Positions 1-8,271 of a stretch of DNA of 64,000 nucleotides are shown here, piece by piece (the stretch's first letter is position 1; the number at the start of each line of letters is the position of its first letter). The stretch lies in NCBI GenBank assembly GCA_934148995.1, contig CAKPDM010000006.1:1-64000 (forward strand), in the 5' to 3' direction. Below the pieces are notes generated by a model that saw only the letters and a program-made list of their open reading frames with translations, had not been told where the DNA came from and ran no database searches. The stretch comes from an uncultured Bacilli bacterium. GTDB lineage: Bacteria > Bacillota_I > Bacilli_A > RF39 > UBA660. The position numbers were made by a program, and so were the translations under genes.

Positions 1-2
1 AG

Positions 3-374
3 CATTTAATTCACGATATAACAAATAAATTAATAAAAGAACATGACATAATTGTGTGTGAAAATCTAGATGTTAAAAGTATGTACAAGGATCATAATAT
101 AGCAAAAAGCTTAAGTTCAAACCCACTTGGAGAAATAATTAGAGTGCTTAAATATAAAGCTGAATGGAACAACAAAAAATTAATACAAATAGATAGATAT
201 TATCCAAGCAGTCAAGAATGTAGTGTATGTGGGTTTCAAAATAAAGAGTTAAAGAATTTAAGTATAAGAAAGTACGAATGTCCAATGTGTCATACAAATC
301 ATGATAGAGATTTCAACGCAAGCGTGAATATAATGTTTGAAGGTTTAAAAATATATATGCAGAGCTTAACTTAA
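3..374 (+). CDS. tnpB: RNA-guided nuclease TnpB, C-terminal part (gene begins before the window)
   Basis: The reading frame is open from base 3, so the 5' part lies outside the window. The product is the C-terminal third of a TnpB (IS200/IS605-IS1341 type). The RuvC glutamate motif VCENLD, a four-cysteine zinc finger (CSVC...CPMC) and the final RuvC aspartate in DRDFNAS are visible. It is nearly identical to the complete copy at 40080-41219 (window base 1 corresponds to 40846), with small changes such as SSQEC for SSQVC and DVK for DIK. TnpB cuts DNA guided by an omega RNA made from its own 3' end and flank. No tnpA is seen. Activity cannot be judged without the missing part. Confidence 0.9.
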   Translation, partial: HLIHDITNKLIKEHDIIVCENLDVKSMYKDHNIAKSLSSNPLGEIIRVLKYKAEWNNKKLIQIDRYYPSSQECSVCGFQNKELKNLSIRKYECPMCHTNHDRDFNASVNIMFEGLKIYMQSLT

Positions 375-524
375 AATAAAATTCAGTGAAAAATAATAGG
401 GTGGCGACCATCCGATACTGGTCTGTGGAGAACTAATTTAGTTCGGTGAAGCAGAAATGGCTTATCGTGAGGTAAGGCTACTGAAAACTTGTTTTCAGTT
501 TTGTTCTAAAGTTATTATCCATTT
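375..524 (+). ncRNA. TnpB omega RNA (reRNA) and element right end, copy 1
   Basis: Sequence identity with the second TnpB copy continues 134 bp past the stop codon and ends abruptly at 508, which marks the element's right end. The segment holds four hairpins, at about 400-412, 430-444, 459-478 and 480-499; the last is ACTGAAAA/TTTTCAGT. Conserved structured RNA immediately 3' of tnpB is typical of omega RNA. The guide would be the first ~16 bases of flank (509-524, starting AAGTTATT). The third stem carries one wobble and one mismatch relative to copy 2. Element end and guide start are inferred from the two-copy comparison. Confidence 0.75.
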
Positions 525-735
525 TAATTTCAGTTCTTGCTAACAATTAATAGTGTGATATAATTAAGTAGAATAGGAGTGGAAAGTAGTTATAGTTATT
601 AAAATGAGTGGCACAACTATTGTGAGGAATAATTTGTGGTACATTTTTTAAATATTCACTTTGCTAATCTATAAACTATTCGCAATCTTTATTAAATTAA
701 AGTAGTATATTAATACTACAAGTAGGAGGTTATTT

Positions 736-1947
736 ATGGGATTTATTAAAGCTTTTTCTGGAGCTATAGGAGGTACACTTGCCGATCAATGGAAAGACTT
801 CTATGTTCCAAGAGCTAATGTACCAAGTACAGCAGCTGTATTTCAAGCAGTTCCACAGTCAAGTAATAATGGACGTGGTGAAAATTATAAGGGAAATGAA
901 AATATAATTTCTAATGGTAGTAAAATAGTTGTTCCCGAAGGAACAGCACTTATCACTTTACAAGATGGTGCCATTACGGGAATTATTGCTGAACCAGGTG
1001 GATTTGAATTTAGAAGTGATGATCCATATTCACAATCTATGTTCGCTGGTGATGGAATATTTGGTCAAACAATTAAGTCAACTTGGGAGAAAGTAAAATT
1101 TGGTGGCCAACCAGGTAGTCAACAATTGGCTTTCTATGTTAATCTAAAAGAAATACCTAATAATAAGTTTGGTACTCAATCAGAAATTTACTGGGATGAT
1201 GCTTTCTTTGGTACACAAGTTGGAGCAGTAACTAGAGGAACTTATACTTTAAAAATTGTAGATCCACTATTATTTGTTAAGAATTTTGTACCAGCAAAAT
1301 ATTTACAACCAAATGCTCCAGTCTTTGATTTAGCTGATATGGATAATGATGCCGGAACTCAATTATTTAACGAAGTAGTTGGATGTTTATCAGCAGCATT
1401 CTCTAATTATACTAACGATCCTAGTAAAGGAAATCGTATATCAAAGATTCAAGGAGATCAACTTGGTTTTGCTCAAAGTTTATCTGCTGCCGTTGAAGAA
1501 ATGTATCAATGGAAGAGTGATAGAGGTTTAGAGATTGTTAAAACCGCTATTTTAGCTATTGAATATGATGAAGATACTAAAGAATTAATGAAAGATGTTA
1601 AGAAAGCAGATGCATTAGCTGGAGCAAGAGGTAATTCTTTCATGCAACAAGCTACTGCTCGTGGTATTCAAGCTGCTGGAGAAAATGGCGGTGGTTCTGG
1701 TATGGCTTTCATGGGAATGGGTGTACAGGCTGCCGGCGGTATGATGGGTACTATGCAACAACCTAATTCACAACCGGCATATCAACCAGCATTTGGCCAA
1801 GCACAACAACAAGCTCAACAAACTTCTGCTGCATCAACAAGTGATGATGTAACAGCTAGATTATTAAATGCTAAAAAATTATTAGATGCCGGAGCAATCT
1901 CAGAAGAAGATTATAATAAGCTAAAATCTCAATTACTAGGAATATAA
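736..1947 (+). CDS. SPFH-domain protein with C-terminal SHOCT motif (YdjI-like)
   Basis: 403 aa, with a strong AGGAGG ribosome site before the ATG. Residues ~1-290 resemble the SPFH/'virion core protein' family (COG4260; Bacillus YdjI), including the opening GFIKAFSGAIGGT and a WKDFY stretch. Next come a Gly/Met-rich segment, a Gln-rich linker (~340-370) and a C-terminal SHOCT-like helix pair (LLDAGAISEEDYNKLKSQLL). SPFH proteins form membrane-associated scaffolds, and in Bacillus ydjI is clustered with pspA and ydjG. Only 2 bp separate it from the zinc-ribbon gene downstream, so the three genes to 4048 form one operon. Membrane-stress or membrane-organisation function is inferred from the family. 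Confidence 0.85.
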   Translation: MGFIKAFSGAIGGTLADQWKDFYVPRANVPSTAAVFQAVPQSSNNGRGENYKGNENIISNGSKIVVPEGTALITLQDGAITGIIAEPGGFEFRSDDPYSQSMFAGDGIFGQTIKSTWEKVKFGGQPGSQQLAFYVNLKEIPNNKFGTQSEIYWDDAFFGTQVGAVTRGTYTLKIVDPLLFVKNFVPAKYLQPNAPVFDLADMDNDAGTQLFNEVVGCLSAAFSNYTNDPSKGNRISKIQGDQLGFAQSLSAAVEEMYQWKSDRGLEIVKTAILAIEYDEDTKELMKDVKKADALAGARGNSFMQQATARGIQAAGENGGGSGMAFMGMGVQAAGGMMGTMQQPNSQPAYQPAFGQAQQQAQQTSAASTSDDVTARLLNAKKLLDAGAISEEDYNKLKSQLLGI

Positions 1948-1949
1948 TT

Positions 1950-3488
1950 ATGCAAAATGACAATGGTTTACGTATTAAGCCCACTTCCAATGTAAGTAGT
2001 GATCCTACGATAATACAAACCGACGTGGGAGCAAAGGATGGTCAAAATAAGTGTCCAAAGTGTGGAGCAACGGATATCATAACGAATACTAATACTGGTA
2101 AACTAAGATGTACCTTTTGTCGCCATGAATTTGAACCAGAAAAAATATCGGGAATGGTTGATGACATCAGTAAGCTACAAGGACAGGTTATTGCCTCTGG
2201 TGCTCAAGATATTATAGCTGATACCAATGATGTTGTAACTTTTAAATGTAGTAGTTGTGGAGCGGAAGTAGTTGTTGATACTGCCTCTGCTCCGCAGGCT
2301 AGATGTCACTGGTGTAGAAATATATTATCTGTTAATCAACAAATTCCTAATGGTAGTATTCCTGATGTTGTTTTGCCTTTTAATATTAATCGTGATGCTG
2401 CAAAACTTGAGATAGAGAAGTTTGTAGGAAGACGTAAGTTTTTTGCTCATCCTAAATTTAGAGAAGAGTTTACAACTAATAATATAATGGGTGTTTATTT
2501 TCCATATATGTTGGTGGATGTGAATGCTCATGCAAAATTTGTCGGAAAAGGGGAACATCAGACACGTCAATATTATAGTGGTAGTGACAATGATCAGAAA
2601 TTATATTATGATGCTGATTTATATAATGTTGAAAGAGAATTTGATCTAACTATAAATGGTTTGTCTGTTGAATCTAATTCCGATCGATTAAATACTTTAT
2701 CTTCTGATAAAACAAATAATATCATAAATTCCATTATGCCGTTTGATGTTGAAAACTGTGTAAAATATAATGCTAATTACTTAAGAGGTTATACTTCTGA
2801 AAGAAGAGATACAAATATTGAACAATTACGTCACATGGTTGATACTCAGTCGAAAGATATTGCAAGATTTGCAGCTAATGATACTTTGAAAAACTATGAT
2901 CGTGGAGTAGCTTGGTCTACTGAAGATTTGGATATTAATGGTCAACAATGGAAAGCAGCTTATTTGCCAGTATGGTTATATAGTTATCAACAAGTCAAGG
3001 GTAGTAAAAAAATTCTTCATTATGTAGCGGTTAATGCCAGAACCAAGGAAACTATGGGAAGTGTACCAATTCATATGCCGAAGCTAATAGGAATTTCTAT
3101 TCTTGTTGAGATTCTTGGTTTTATAGCAATGTACTATATAGATTGGGATTATAATTGGTTATTTCTATTATCAGGAATTATTTACTTTTTAATTATTTTT
3201 ACTAGTTATCGTAATTCAAATGCTAGACATACTTATGAAACAGAAACAAAAAAATCAGTAACTAATTTAAGAAAAGTAGATAACTTTGTTCAATCAAAAA
3301 GGGGGCTTACTAATCCGGTGATGAATGGAGCTAATAATAAAAGAGTTGACGGCCAATCAATTACCAATAAAATTTTTGATTCATTTTCTGGAGAAAGTAT
3401 TGGTAATAGTGTTATAAATTCAATAACAGCTGGAAGTTCTATTGCAGGTATAATTAAAGACACTATTGACAAGGAAGATAGAAAATGA
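1950..3488 (+). CDS. Zinc-ribbon membrane protein (YdjG-like)
   Basis: 512 aa. Two N-terminal zinc ribbons are visible, CPKCG...CTFC (~35-58) and CSSCG...CHWC (~100-122). A long soluble region follows, with two adjacent membrane segments at ~380-420 and a polar C-terminal tail. The order SPFH gene, then double zinc-ribbon membrane protein, matches the ydjI/ydjG neighbourhood of Bacillus. No catalytic motif is recognised; it may be an adaptor that tethers the SPFH scaffold. The next gene starts inside its last codons (ATGA overlap), indicating translational coupling. Confidence 0.75.
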   Translation: MQNDNGLRIKPTSNVSSDPTIIQTDVGAKDGQNKCPKCGATDIITNTNTGKLRCTFCRHEFEPEKISGMVDDISKLQGQVIASGAQDIIADTNDVVTFKCSSCGAEVVVDTASAPQARCHWCRNILSVNQQIPNGSIPDVVLPFNINRDAAKLEIEKFVGRRKFFAHPKFREEFTTNNIMGVYFPYMLVDVNAHAKFVGKGEHQTRQYYSGSDNDQKLYYDADLYNVEREFDLTINGLSVESNSDRLNTLSSDKTNNIINSIMPFDVENCVKYNANYLRGYTSERRDTNIEQLRHMVDTQSKDIARFAANDTLKNYDRGVAWSTEDLDINGQQWKAAYLPVWLYSYQQVKGSKKILHYVAVNARTKETMGSVPIHMPKLIGISILVEILGFIAMYYIDWDYNWLFLLSGIIYFLIIFTSYRNSNARHTYETETKKSVTNLRKVDNFVQSKRGLTNPVMNGANNKRVDGQSITNKIFDSFSGESIGNSVINSITAGSSIAGIIKDTIDKEDRK

Positions 3489-4048
3489 CAAATAAATTTT
3501 TTAGATTATTATGTAGTTTACCAATAATATTAGTTACCTTATATTTTTTACCTTTTCTTGGTGTGTGTTTACTACTATTTAGATTTTATCTTTATAAAGG
3601 AAGAACTAGCTTTAAAACTTCTTTTATACTATTGATATTAGGTTTAGTATTGTTGTTACCAAAATATATAGATATGATTTTTAACTTGTTAAAAGTTAAA
3701 GATCTTACGATTCCTTATTTAGATACGATAATTTCTTCTGATATTTATCCAAATGTATTAAAATATGCTGATCGTTTAATAACTATTGGAGTGATATTTC
3801 TTATTCTTTCCTTTATTTTTAGACAAGCTTTTTCTGGTATTAGCGCCGGTATAAAAAATTATATGGTGAATGATCTAAATAAAGATTATGAAATAAGGAA
3901 AGCAACCGACTTAAAAATGCAAGAAAAAAGAGAAGCTGCTAAGAACACCCATGTAGTTCATTGTCCTTATTGTGGCTCTGACAATATGTTAACCTCAAAC
4001 ACAGGAATTTGTAGTTTTTGTAGAAGAAGAATTGAATATAAAAATTAA
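3485..4048 (+). CDS. Small membrane protein with C-terminal zinc ribbon
   Basis: 187 aa, with ATG overlapping the previous stop by 4 bp. The N-terminal half has about three hydrophobic segments (~8-30, ~43-62 and ~93-115). The C-terminal cytoplasmic tail ends in a zinc ribbon CPYCGSDNM...CSFC. It is the third member of the SPFH/zinc-ribbon operon and shares the ribbon type with its neighbour, suggesting interacting subunits of one membrane complex. No precise family recognised. A terminator follows directly. Confidence 0.75.
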   Translation: MTNKFFRLLCSLPIILVTLYFLPFLGVCLLLFRFYLYKGRTSFKTSFILLILGLVLLLPKYIDMIFNLLKVKDLTIPYLDTIISSDIYPNVLKYADRLITIGVIFLILSFIFRQAFSGISAGIKNYMVNDLNKDYEIRKATDLKMQEKREAAKNTHVVHCPYCGSDNMLTSNTGICSFCRRRIEYKN

Positions 4049-4054
4049 AATATG

Positions 4055-4086
4055 TACTCAGTAAGTATAAATTACTGAGTATTTTT
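4055..4086 (+). terminator. Rho-independent terminator of the SPFH operon
   Basis: Perfect stem ACTCAGTAA / TTACTGAGT (4056-4064 with 4072-4080) followed by ATTTTTAT, 7 bp after the stop codon of the third gene. Confidence 0.85.
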
Positions 4087-4102
4087 ATGTGACAAAAATA
4101 TT

Positions 4103-4145
4103 AACTTGTCAAAAATTTTGACAAGTTCCTCTTAATAAATAGATA
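4103..4145 (+). promoter_or_regulatory. Palindromic operator over the oleate hydratase promoter
   Basis: A perfect inverted repeat with 12-bp arms and one central base (AACTTGTCAAAA at 4103-4114, TTTTGACAAGTT at 4116-4127). It contains a -35 box TTGACA (4118-4123) followed after 16 bp by TAGATA (4140-4145). A palindrome over the -35 box, with a TetR-family gene directly downstream of the controlled gene, is the usual layout of local repression. That this TetR binds here is inference. The weak T run after the repeat argues against a terminator. Confidence 0.65.
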
Positions 4146-4259
4146 CTACTCCAAAATTAGTTATTTATATTATTATTTTTACTGTTTAAAAATTATGTTT
4201 ATTGTAAATAATACTAAAGGAAATTACAATTTAAATGTTAATAATAAGGAGGGATATTT

Positions 4260-6050
4260 ATGTATTATGGCGCAGGAACGTATGAAGCTTTCGCTCGTCC
4301 AGAAAAACCAGAAGGAGTAGATAAGAAGTCTGCTTATATAATTGGTACTGGTCTAGCTGGGCTTTCTGCTGCTTTTTATTTAGTAAGAGATGGAAGAATG
4401 AAAGGAGAACACATTCATTTACTAGAAAAACTAGACTTAGCTGGTGGTTCTTGTGATGGTAGAAAAGACGTTACTAAAGGTTTTTATATGCGTGGTGGTC
4501 GTGAGATGGATAATCACTTTGAATGTATGTGGGATATGTTTAGAAGTGTTCCTTCACTTGAAATACCTGATGTATCAGTTCTTGATGAATATTATTGGTT
4601 AAATAAACATGACCCTAATTATTCATTATGTCGAGCTACTGTAAATTGTGGTGAAGATGCTCATACTGATAAGTTATTTAAATTAGATAGAAAATCAGCG
4701 ATGGCTTTATCAAAATTATTTATTACAAAAGAAAAGGATTTAGAAAATAAGAAGATTTCCGATGTTTTACCAGAAACTTTTTGGGAAACTAACTTTTGGT
4801 TATATTGGCAGACAATGTTTGCGTTTCAAAAATGGTCTTCTGCACTAGAAATGAAAAGATATTTATGCAGGTATGTTCACCATATTGATGGCTTACCAGA
4901 CTTTTCTGCGTTAAGATTCACTAAATATAATCAATATGAATCAATGATTTTACCACTTATTAAATATTTACAAAATAATGGGGTAAAAGTTGAATATGGA
5001 GTAGACGTTAAAAATGTCATCTTTACTTCTAAACAAGGTAAAAAGGTTGCAACTCAAATTGTTTATGAAAATAAGGGTGAAGAAAAAACAATTGATTTAA
5101 TTGAAGATGATTTAGTATTCATTACTAATGGTTGTTGTACTGATACTTCTTGTTATGGTGATCAAGATACTGTTCCTGATTTATCGATTATCAAAAATGG
5201 TAAAGGTGAATCTTGGGACTTATGGAAGAATATAGCTAGTCAAGCTACTAATAGAGAATTTGGTAATCCAGATAAGTTTTGTAATCATGTAGATAAAACT
5301 AACTGGATGAGTGCTACTATTGAAGTTAGTGATGAAAATATTATTAAACATATTATTAATATTTGTAAACGTGATCCAAGAAAAGGAAAGGTTACGACTG
5401 GTGGTATAGTTACAGTTAAAGATAGTACAGAAAATTGGTATTTATCTTGGACGATTAATCGTCAACCACAGTTTAAGTCGCAAAATAAGAATAGTGTATT
5501 AGTTTGGGTTTATGCTTTAAATACTGATAAATCAGGTAACTTTATTAAGAAACCAATTAAATCATGTACTGGTAAAGAAGTTTGTGAAGAATGGTTATAT
5601 CATATTGGTCTACCAACTAATGAAATAGATAAATATGCTGATATGTGTAATACAACAACTTGTTATATGCCATATATAAATGCCTTTTTCCAACCTCGAA
5701 GGGAAAAGGATAGACCGTTAGTAGTACCAAAGTCAGCAGTTAACTTTGCTTTTATAGGACAATTTGCTGAGACTCCTAGAGATACTATTTTTACGACTGA
5801 GTATTCTATTCGTACAGGTATGGAAGCTGTTTATACACTTTTAAATATTGGTAGAGCAGTACCTGAAGTTTGGGGTAGTAAGTATGATGTAAGAGAACTT
5901 TTGAAAGCTTGTTATTATGCAGTTGATAAAAAGTCAGTTGAGGAACTTCCTCTTACTTTTGCTGAAAAACAATTAGTAAAAGTTTTAATGAAAAAAGTTA
6001 AAGATACTGATTTAGAAACTCTTTTAGAAGAAAGTGGCTTGTTTAAATAA
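4260..6050 (+). CDS. ohyA: Oleate hydratase (myosin-cross-reactive antigen family)
   Basis: 596 aa, close to the family norm of ~590. It hydrates the cis-9 double bond of unsaturated fatty acids to 10-hydroxy acids using FAD structurally, and in gut bacteria serves fatty-acid detoxification. The FAD-binding dinucleotide motif GTGLAGLSAA follows residue ~28, with HLLEKLDLAGGSCDG after it. The conserved MRGGREMDNHFECMWD segment contains the glutamate region of the active site. RBS AGGAGGG precedes the ATG. A TetR regulator follows after a terminator. Recognition is confident over the full length. Confidence 0.93.
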   Translation: MYYGAGTYEAFARPEKPEGVDKKSAYIIGTGLAGLSAAFYLVRDGRMKGEHIHLLEKLDLAGGSCDGRKDVTKGFYMRGGREMDNHFECMWDMFRSVPSLEIPDVSVLDEYYWLNKHDPNYSLCRATVNCGEDAHTDKLFKLDRKSAMALSKLFITKEKDLENKKISDVLPETFWETNFWLYWQTMFAFQKWSSALEMKRYLCRYVHHIDGLPDFSALRFTKYNQYESMILPLIKYLQNNGVKVEYGVDVKNVIFTSKQGKKVATQIVYENKGEEKTIDLIEDDLVFITNGCCTDTSCYGDQDTVPDLSIIKNGKGESWDLWKNIASQATNREFGNPDKFCNHVDKTNWMSATIEVSDENIIKHIINICKRDPRKGKVTTGGIVTVKDSTENWYLSWTINRQPQFKSQNKNSVLVWVYALNTDKSGNFIKKPIKSCTGKEVCEEWLYHIGLPTNEIDKYADMCNTTTCYMPYINAFFQPRREKDRPLVVPKSAVNFAFIGQFAETPRDTIFTTEYSIRTGMEAVYTLLNIGRAVPEVWGSKYDVRELLKACYYAVDKKSVEELPLTFAEKQLVKVLMKKVKDTDLETLLEESGLFK

Positions 6051-6055
6051 TATGT

Positions 6056-6088
6056 AAAATATGAAATAATCGTTTATTTCATATTTTT
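6056..6088 (+). terminator. Terminator after oleate hydratase
   Basis: Long AT-rich hairpin (arms 6056-6069 and 6074-6087, loop TCGT) running into a T stretch just after the ohyA stop. Confidence 0.75.
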
Positions 6089-6118
6089 CTTGCTATATAA
6101 TAGTGATGGTGATGATAA

Positions 6119-6676
6119 TTGAGTAGTTTAACAACGAAAAAAGCGATTGGTTATACGTTTAAGGATTTATTAAAAGAAAAACCATTTAATAAAATAACAG
6201 TTAATGATATAGCTAGTAAATGTGATATAAATAGACAAACATTTTATTATCATTTTCAAGATATAAGAGATTTAGTTGAATGGATTTGTACTTTTGAAGT
6301 TGATAATATTTTAAAGAAGAATACTGATATTGAAAAGTGGGAAGATAAGTTCTTACTAATTTTTAAAATAATGGAAGAAGAAAAAGTGTTTGTAAAGAAT
6401 ATTTATCATTCTGTTTCAGTTGAAGTATTAAGAAGTAATTTGTATAGATTAGTATATCCGATTATATATAGTGAGATAATTGAAAAATCTAAAGGTAAAA
6501 ATTTAAGAGAAGAAGATAAAAAGTTTATAGCAGATTTTTATAAGTATGCTTTTGTTTCTATAGTTCTAGACTGGGTTGATAAAGGAATGATTGAGAATCC
6601 AGAGATAATAGTTTTAAAAGTTAGCAATCTTATAACCGGTACAATTAATCATGCTTGTTTGGCAGTGAATAAATGA
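6119..6676 (+). CDS. TetR/AcrR family transcriptional regulator (DhaS-like)
   Basis: 185 aa, TTG start. The N-terminal helix-turn-helix is clear: NKITVNDIASKCDINRQTFY, then YHFQDIRDLVEW. The C-terminal half resembles the TetR_C_8/DhaS-type ligand domain. It lies 68 bp after ohyA on the same strand, with its own terminator at both ends. The perfect palindrome at 4103-4127 is the best candidate operator, which would make this the repressor of fatty-acid-induced ohyA expression. Ligand not deducible. Ends on TGA, evidence that TGA is a stop in this genome. Confidence 0.85.
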   Translation: MSSLTTKKAIGYTFKDLLKEKPFNKITVNDIASKCDINRQTFYYHFQDIRDLVEWICTFEVDNILKKNTDIEKWEDKFLLIFKIMEEEKVFVKNIYHSVSVEVLRSNLYRLVYPIIYSEIIEKSKGKNLREEDKKFIADFYKYAFVSIVLDWVDKGMIENPEIIVLKVSNLITGTINHACLAVNK

Positions 6677-6707
6677 GTGGCAATTAAAAGTAAGTTGCCG
6701 CTTTTTT
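6676..6707 (+). terminator. Terminator after tetR
   Basis: Stem AGTGGCAA / TTGCCGCT (one G-U pair) followed by six T, beginning at the tetR stop codon. Confidence 0.8.
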
Positions 6708-6940
6708 GCTGGTTGTTGCTACTTTTTTATGATATCTGATTTAAAAAAAAGTAAATGTATCATCAAAACTGTCAAAAAATCAGAAGTTTTGCAAGTATGC
6801 TGCAAAATTTTGCTAAAAACTTTTTTTATAATACGAGAAATCCGTGAAAATGTTGTATTTCGTCAAAAATAATTGCGATGTTAGCATAGATGTGAATTTA
6901 GAAAAAAAGTTAGTAAATATAAAAAGAAGGGAGATAAAAG

Positions 6941-7370
6941 ATGAATCAGATAGATGAATATAATGAAATAACTTTTGAAAGTATTAAACATACTAGTGAG
7001 TTTGGAAATGAGTATTGGTGTGCTAGAGAACTGAAAGTAGCTCTTGAATATAAATAATGGAGAAAATTTTCATAAGTAATAGAGAAAGCCAAAGATGCAT
7101 GTAACAACAGTGAAATTAAAGCATCTGACCATTTTGTCCAAGCCGACAAAATAGTAGAAATAGGTTCTGGTGCTAAAAGAAACCAGTTGTTTTAGGACAA
7201 ACGTATTTTGCAGTACAAACTAGAAGACAATAATTAACTAAAGAAGAAAAAAGATTTTATCAAAGAAGTTTAACTAGAAAAGGTAATTACTTAGTATTAG
7301 ACCATTTTTCCCAAATTGACAAAATGGTAGGAATGAGATTACTAAAAATAGTGAACTATGCCTGAAAAAT
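6941..7370 (+). pseudogene. dinD: Decayed DNA-damage-inducible protein D (dinD)
   Basis: A good RBS (AAGGGAG) and ATG at 6941 open a frame whose translation matches the DinD family: FESIKHTSEFGNEYWCAREL, then WRKFS, VIEKAKDACNNS, SDHFVQADKIVEIGSGAKR. A TAA interrupts at 7055-7057, another follows a few codons later, and frameshifts scatter later fragments (TYFAVQTR-type residues near 7206; LTKEEKRFYQRSLTRKGN near 7230). The gene is clearly dead. In other bacteria dinD is SOS-induced. Bases 7371-7553 beyond it hold nothing I recognise. Confidence 0.75.
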
Positions 7371-7553
7371 TATCAACACAAAAAAATCATTGCTTACTGG
7401 CGCAACGGTTAAGGTCTCTATAGGTCCCAGACTATAAGTAAAGGACTAAAAATGGTAACTATAATGTATTATATTAAAAAATATCATAAAAGTTTTTATT
7501 CTTAGTGAAAATTTAAAATGAAACGTTGTAACTAGTAATTTATTTAATTAAAT

Positions 7554-7588
7554 ACACTTAGTAAGCATAAAATTTACTAGGTGTTTTT
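7554..7588 (+). terminator. Hairpin/terminator whose 3' arm carries the next gene's ribosome site
   Basis: An 11-bp stem (7554-7564 with 7574-7584, one G-U) followed by TTTTT. The only ribosome-binding candidate for the gene starting at 7591, AGGTG (7579-7583), lies in the 3' arm. It may be a plain terminator of upstream transcription or a structure that hides the ribosome site. Confidence 0.65.
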
Positions 7589-7590
7589 GT

Positions 7591-8271
7591 ATGCTTCTAA
7601 AAAAATATAAAAGTTTAATATTAATTCTTTTCTTTACCTTTTTAGTATCTTTACAATTAGTGGATGCTAAAGTAAATAGTATCTTGCCACTTGCTGGTAA
7701 AGTTATTACTATTGATCCTGGTCATGGTGGACGAGATAGTGGAGCGATAGCAGGTAAAATCTATGAAAAAGATTTAAATCTTGAGATATCATATCAATTA
7801 AAAAAAGTCTTAGAAGAAAATGGTGCTACTGTTTATATGACTAGAATGGTTGATGAAGACCTATCAAGTAGATGGGATGCTAGGAAAAAAAGGGGAGACT
7901 TATACCGAAGAATCTTATTTATCCAAAATAAAAAAAGTGATATATATCTTTCAATTCATTTAAATGCAGGAGCAGGGTCAGGTCATGGTCAAGAGGTATT
8001 GTATCATCCGATAAATAAAAAAAACTTAATACTAGCAGAAAGTATTCATAATGAATTTAAAGAAGAATTTAAAACAAGAAGAATAATTAAAAAAACAAAT
8101 CTTTATCTTTATTCAAATACTAGAATACCTGGTGTTTTAATAGAATGTGGTTTTCTCTCTAATGCTAATGATAGATATTTACTTCAAAGAGAGTCATATC
8201 AAAAAAGATTAGCATTAGCGATTACTAAAGGAGTGTTTGAATACTTTCAAAAAGAAGAAACTACCTCTTAG
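7591..8271 (+). CDS. N-acetylmuramoyl-L-alanine amidase (Amidase_3, CwlD-like)
   Basis: 226 aa. A hydrophobic N-terminal helix (~8-25) acts as signal or anchor. The zinc-amidase motifs are present: IDPGHGGRDSGAI with the first His, the glutamate region (YEKDLN), IHLNAGAGSGHG with the later His, and LIECGFLSN with the catalytic Glu. It cleaves the lactyl-amide bond between muramic acid and the peptide stem. Length and architecture match CwlD-type amidases. It is convergent with, and overlaps by 11 bp, a SpoIID-like gene. The start is the first ATG, with AGGTG 7 bp upstream inside a hairpin. Confidence 0.88.
   Translation: MLLKKYKSLILILFFTFLVSLQLVDAKVNSILPLAGKVITIDPGHGGRDSGAIAGKIYEKDLNLEISYQLKKVLEENGATVYMTRMVDEDLSSRWDARKKRGDLYRRILFIQNKKSDIYLSIHLNAGAGSGHGQEVLYHPINKKNLILAESIHNEFKEEFKTRRIIKKTNLYLYSNTRIPGVLIECGFLSNANDRYLLQRESYQKRLALAITKGVFEYFQKEETTS

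Noticed and set aside
4103..4127. Terminator rather than operator
   Set aside because: The palindrome has only one loop base and is followed by CCTCTTAATA, not a T run; the real operon terminator is at 4055-4086.
7371..7553. tRNA gene suggested by GGTCTCTATAGGTCCC near 7412
   Set aside because: No cloverleaf, no T-loop GTTCRA or acceptor pairing could be built.
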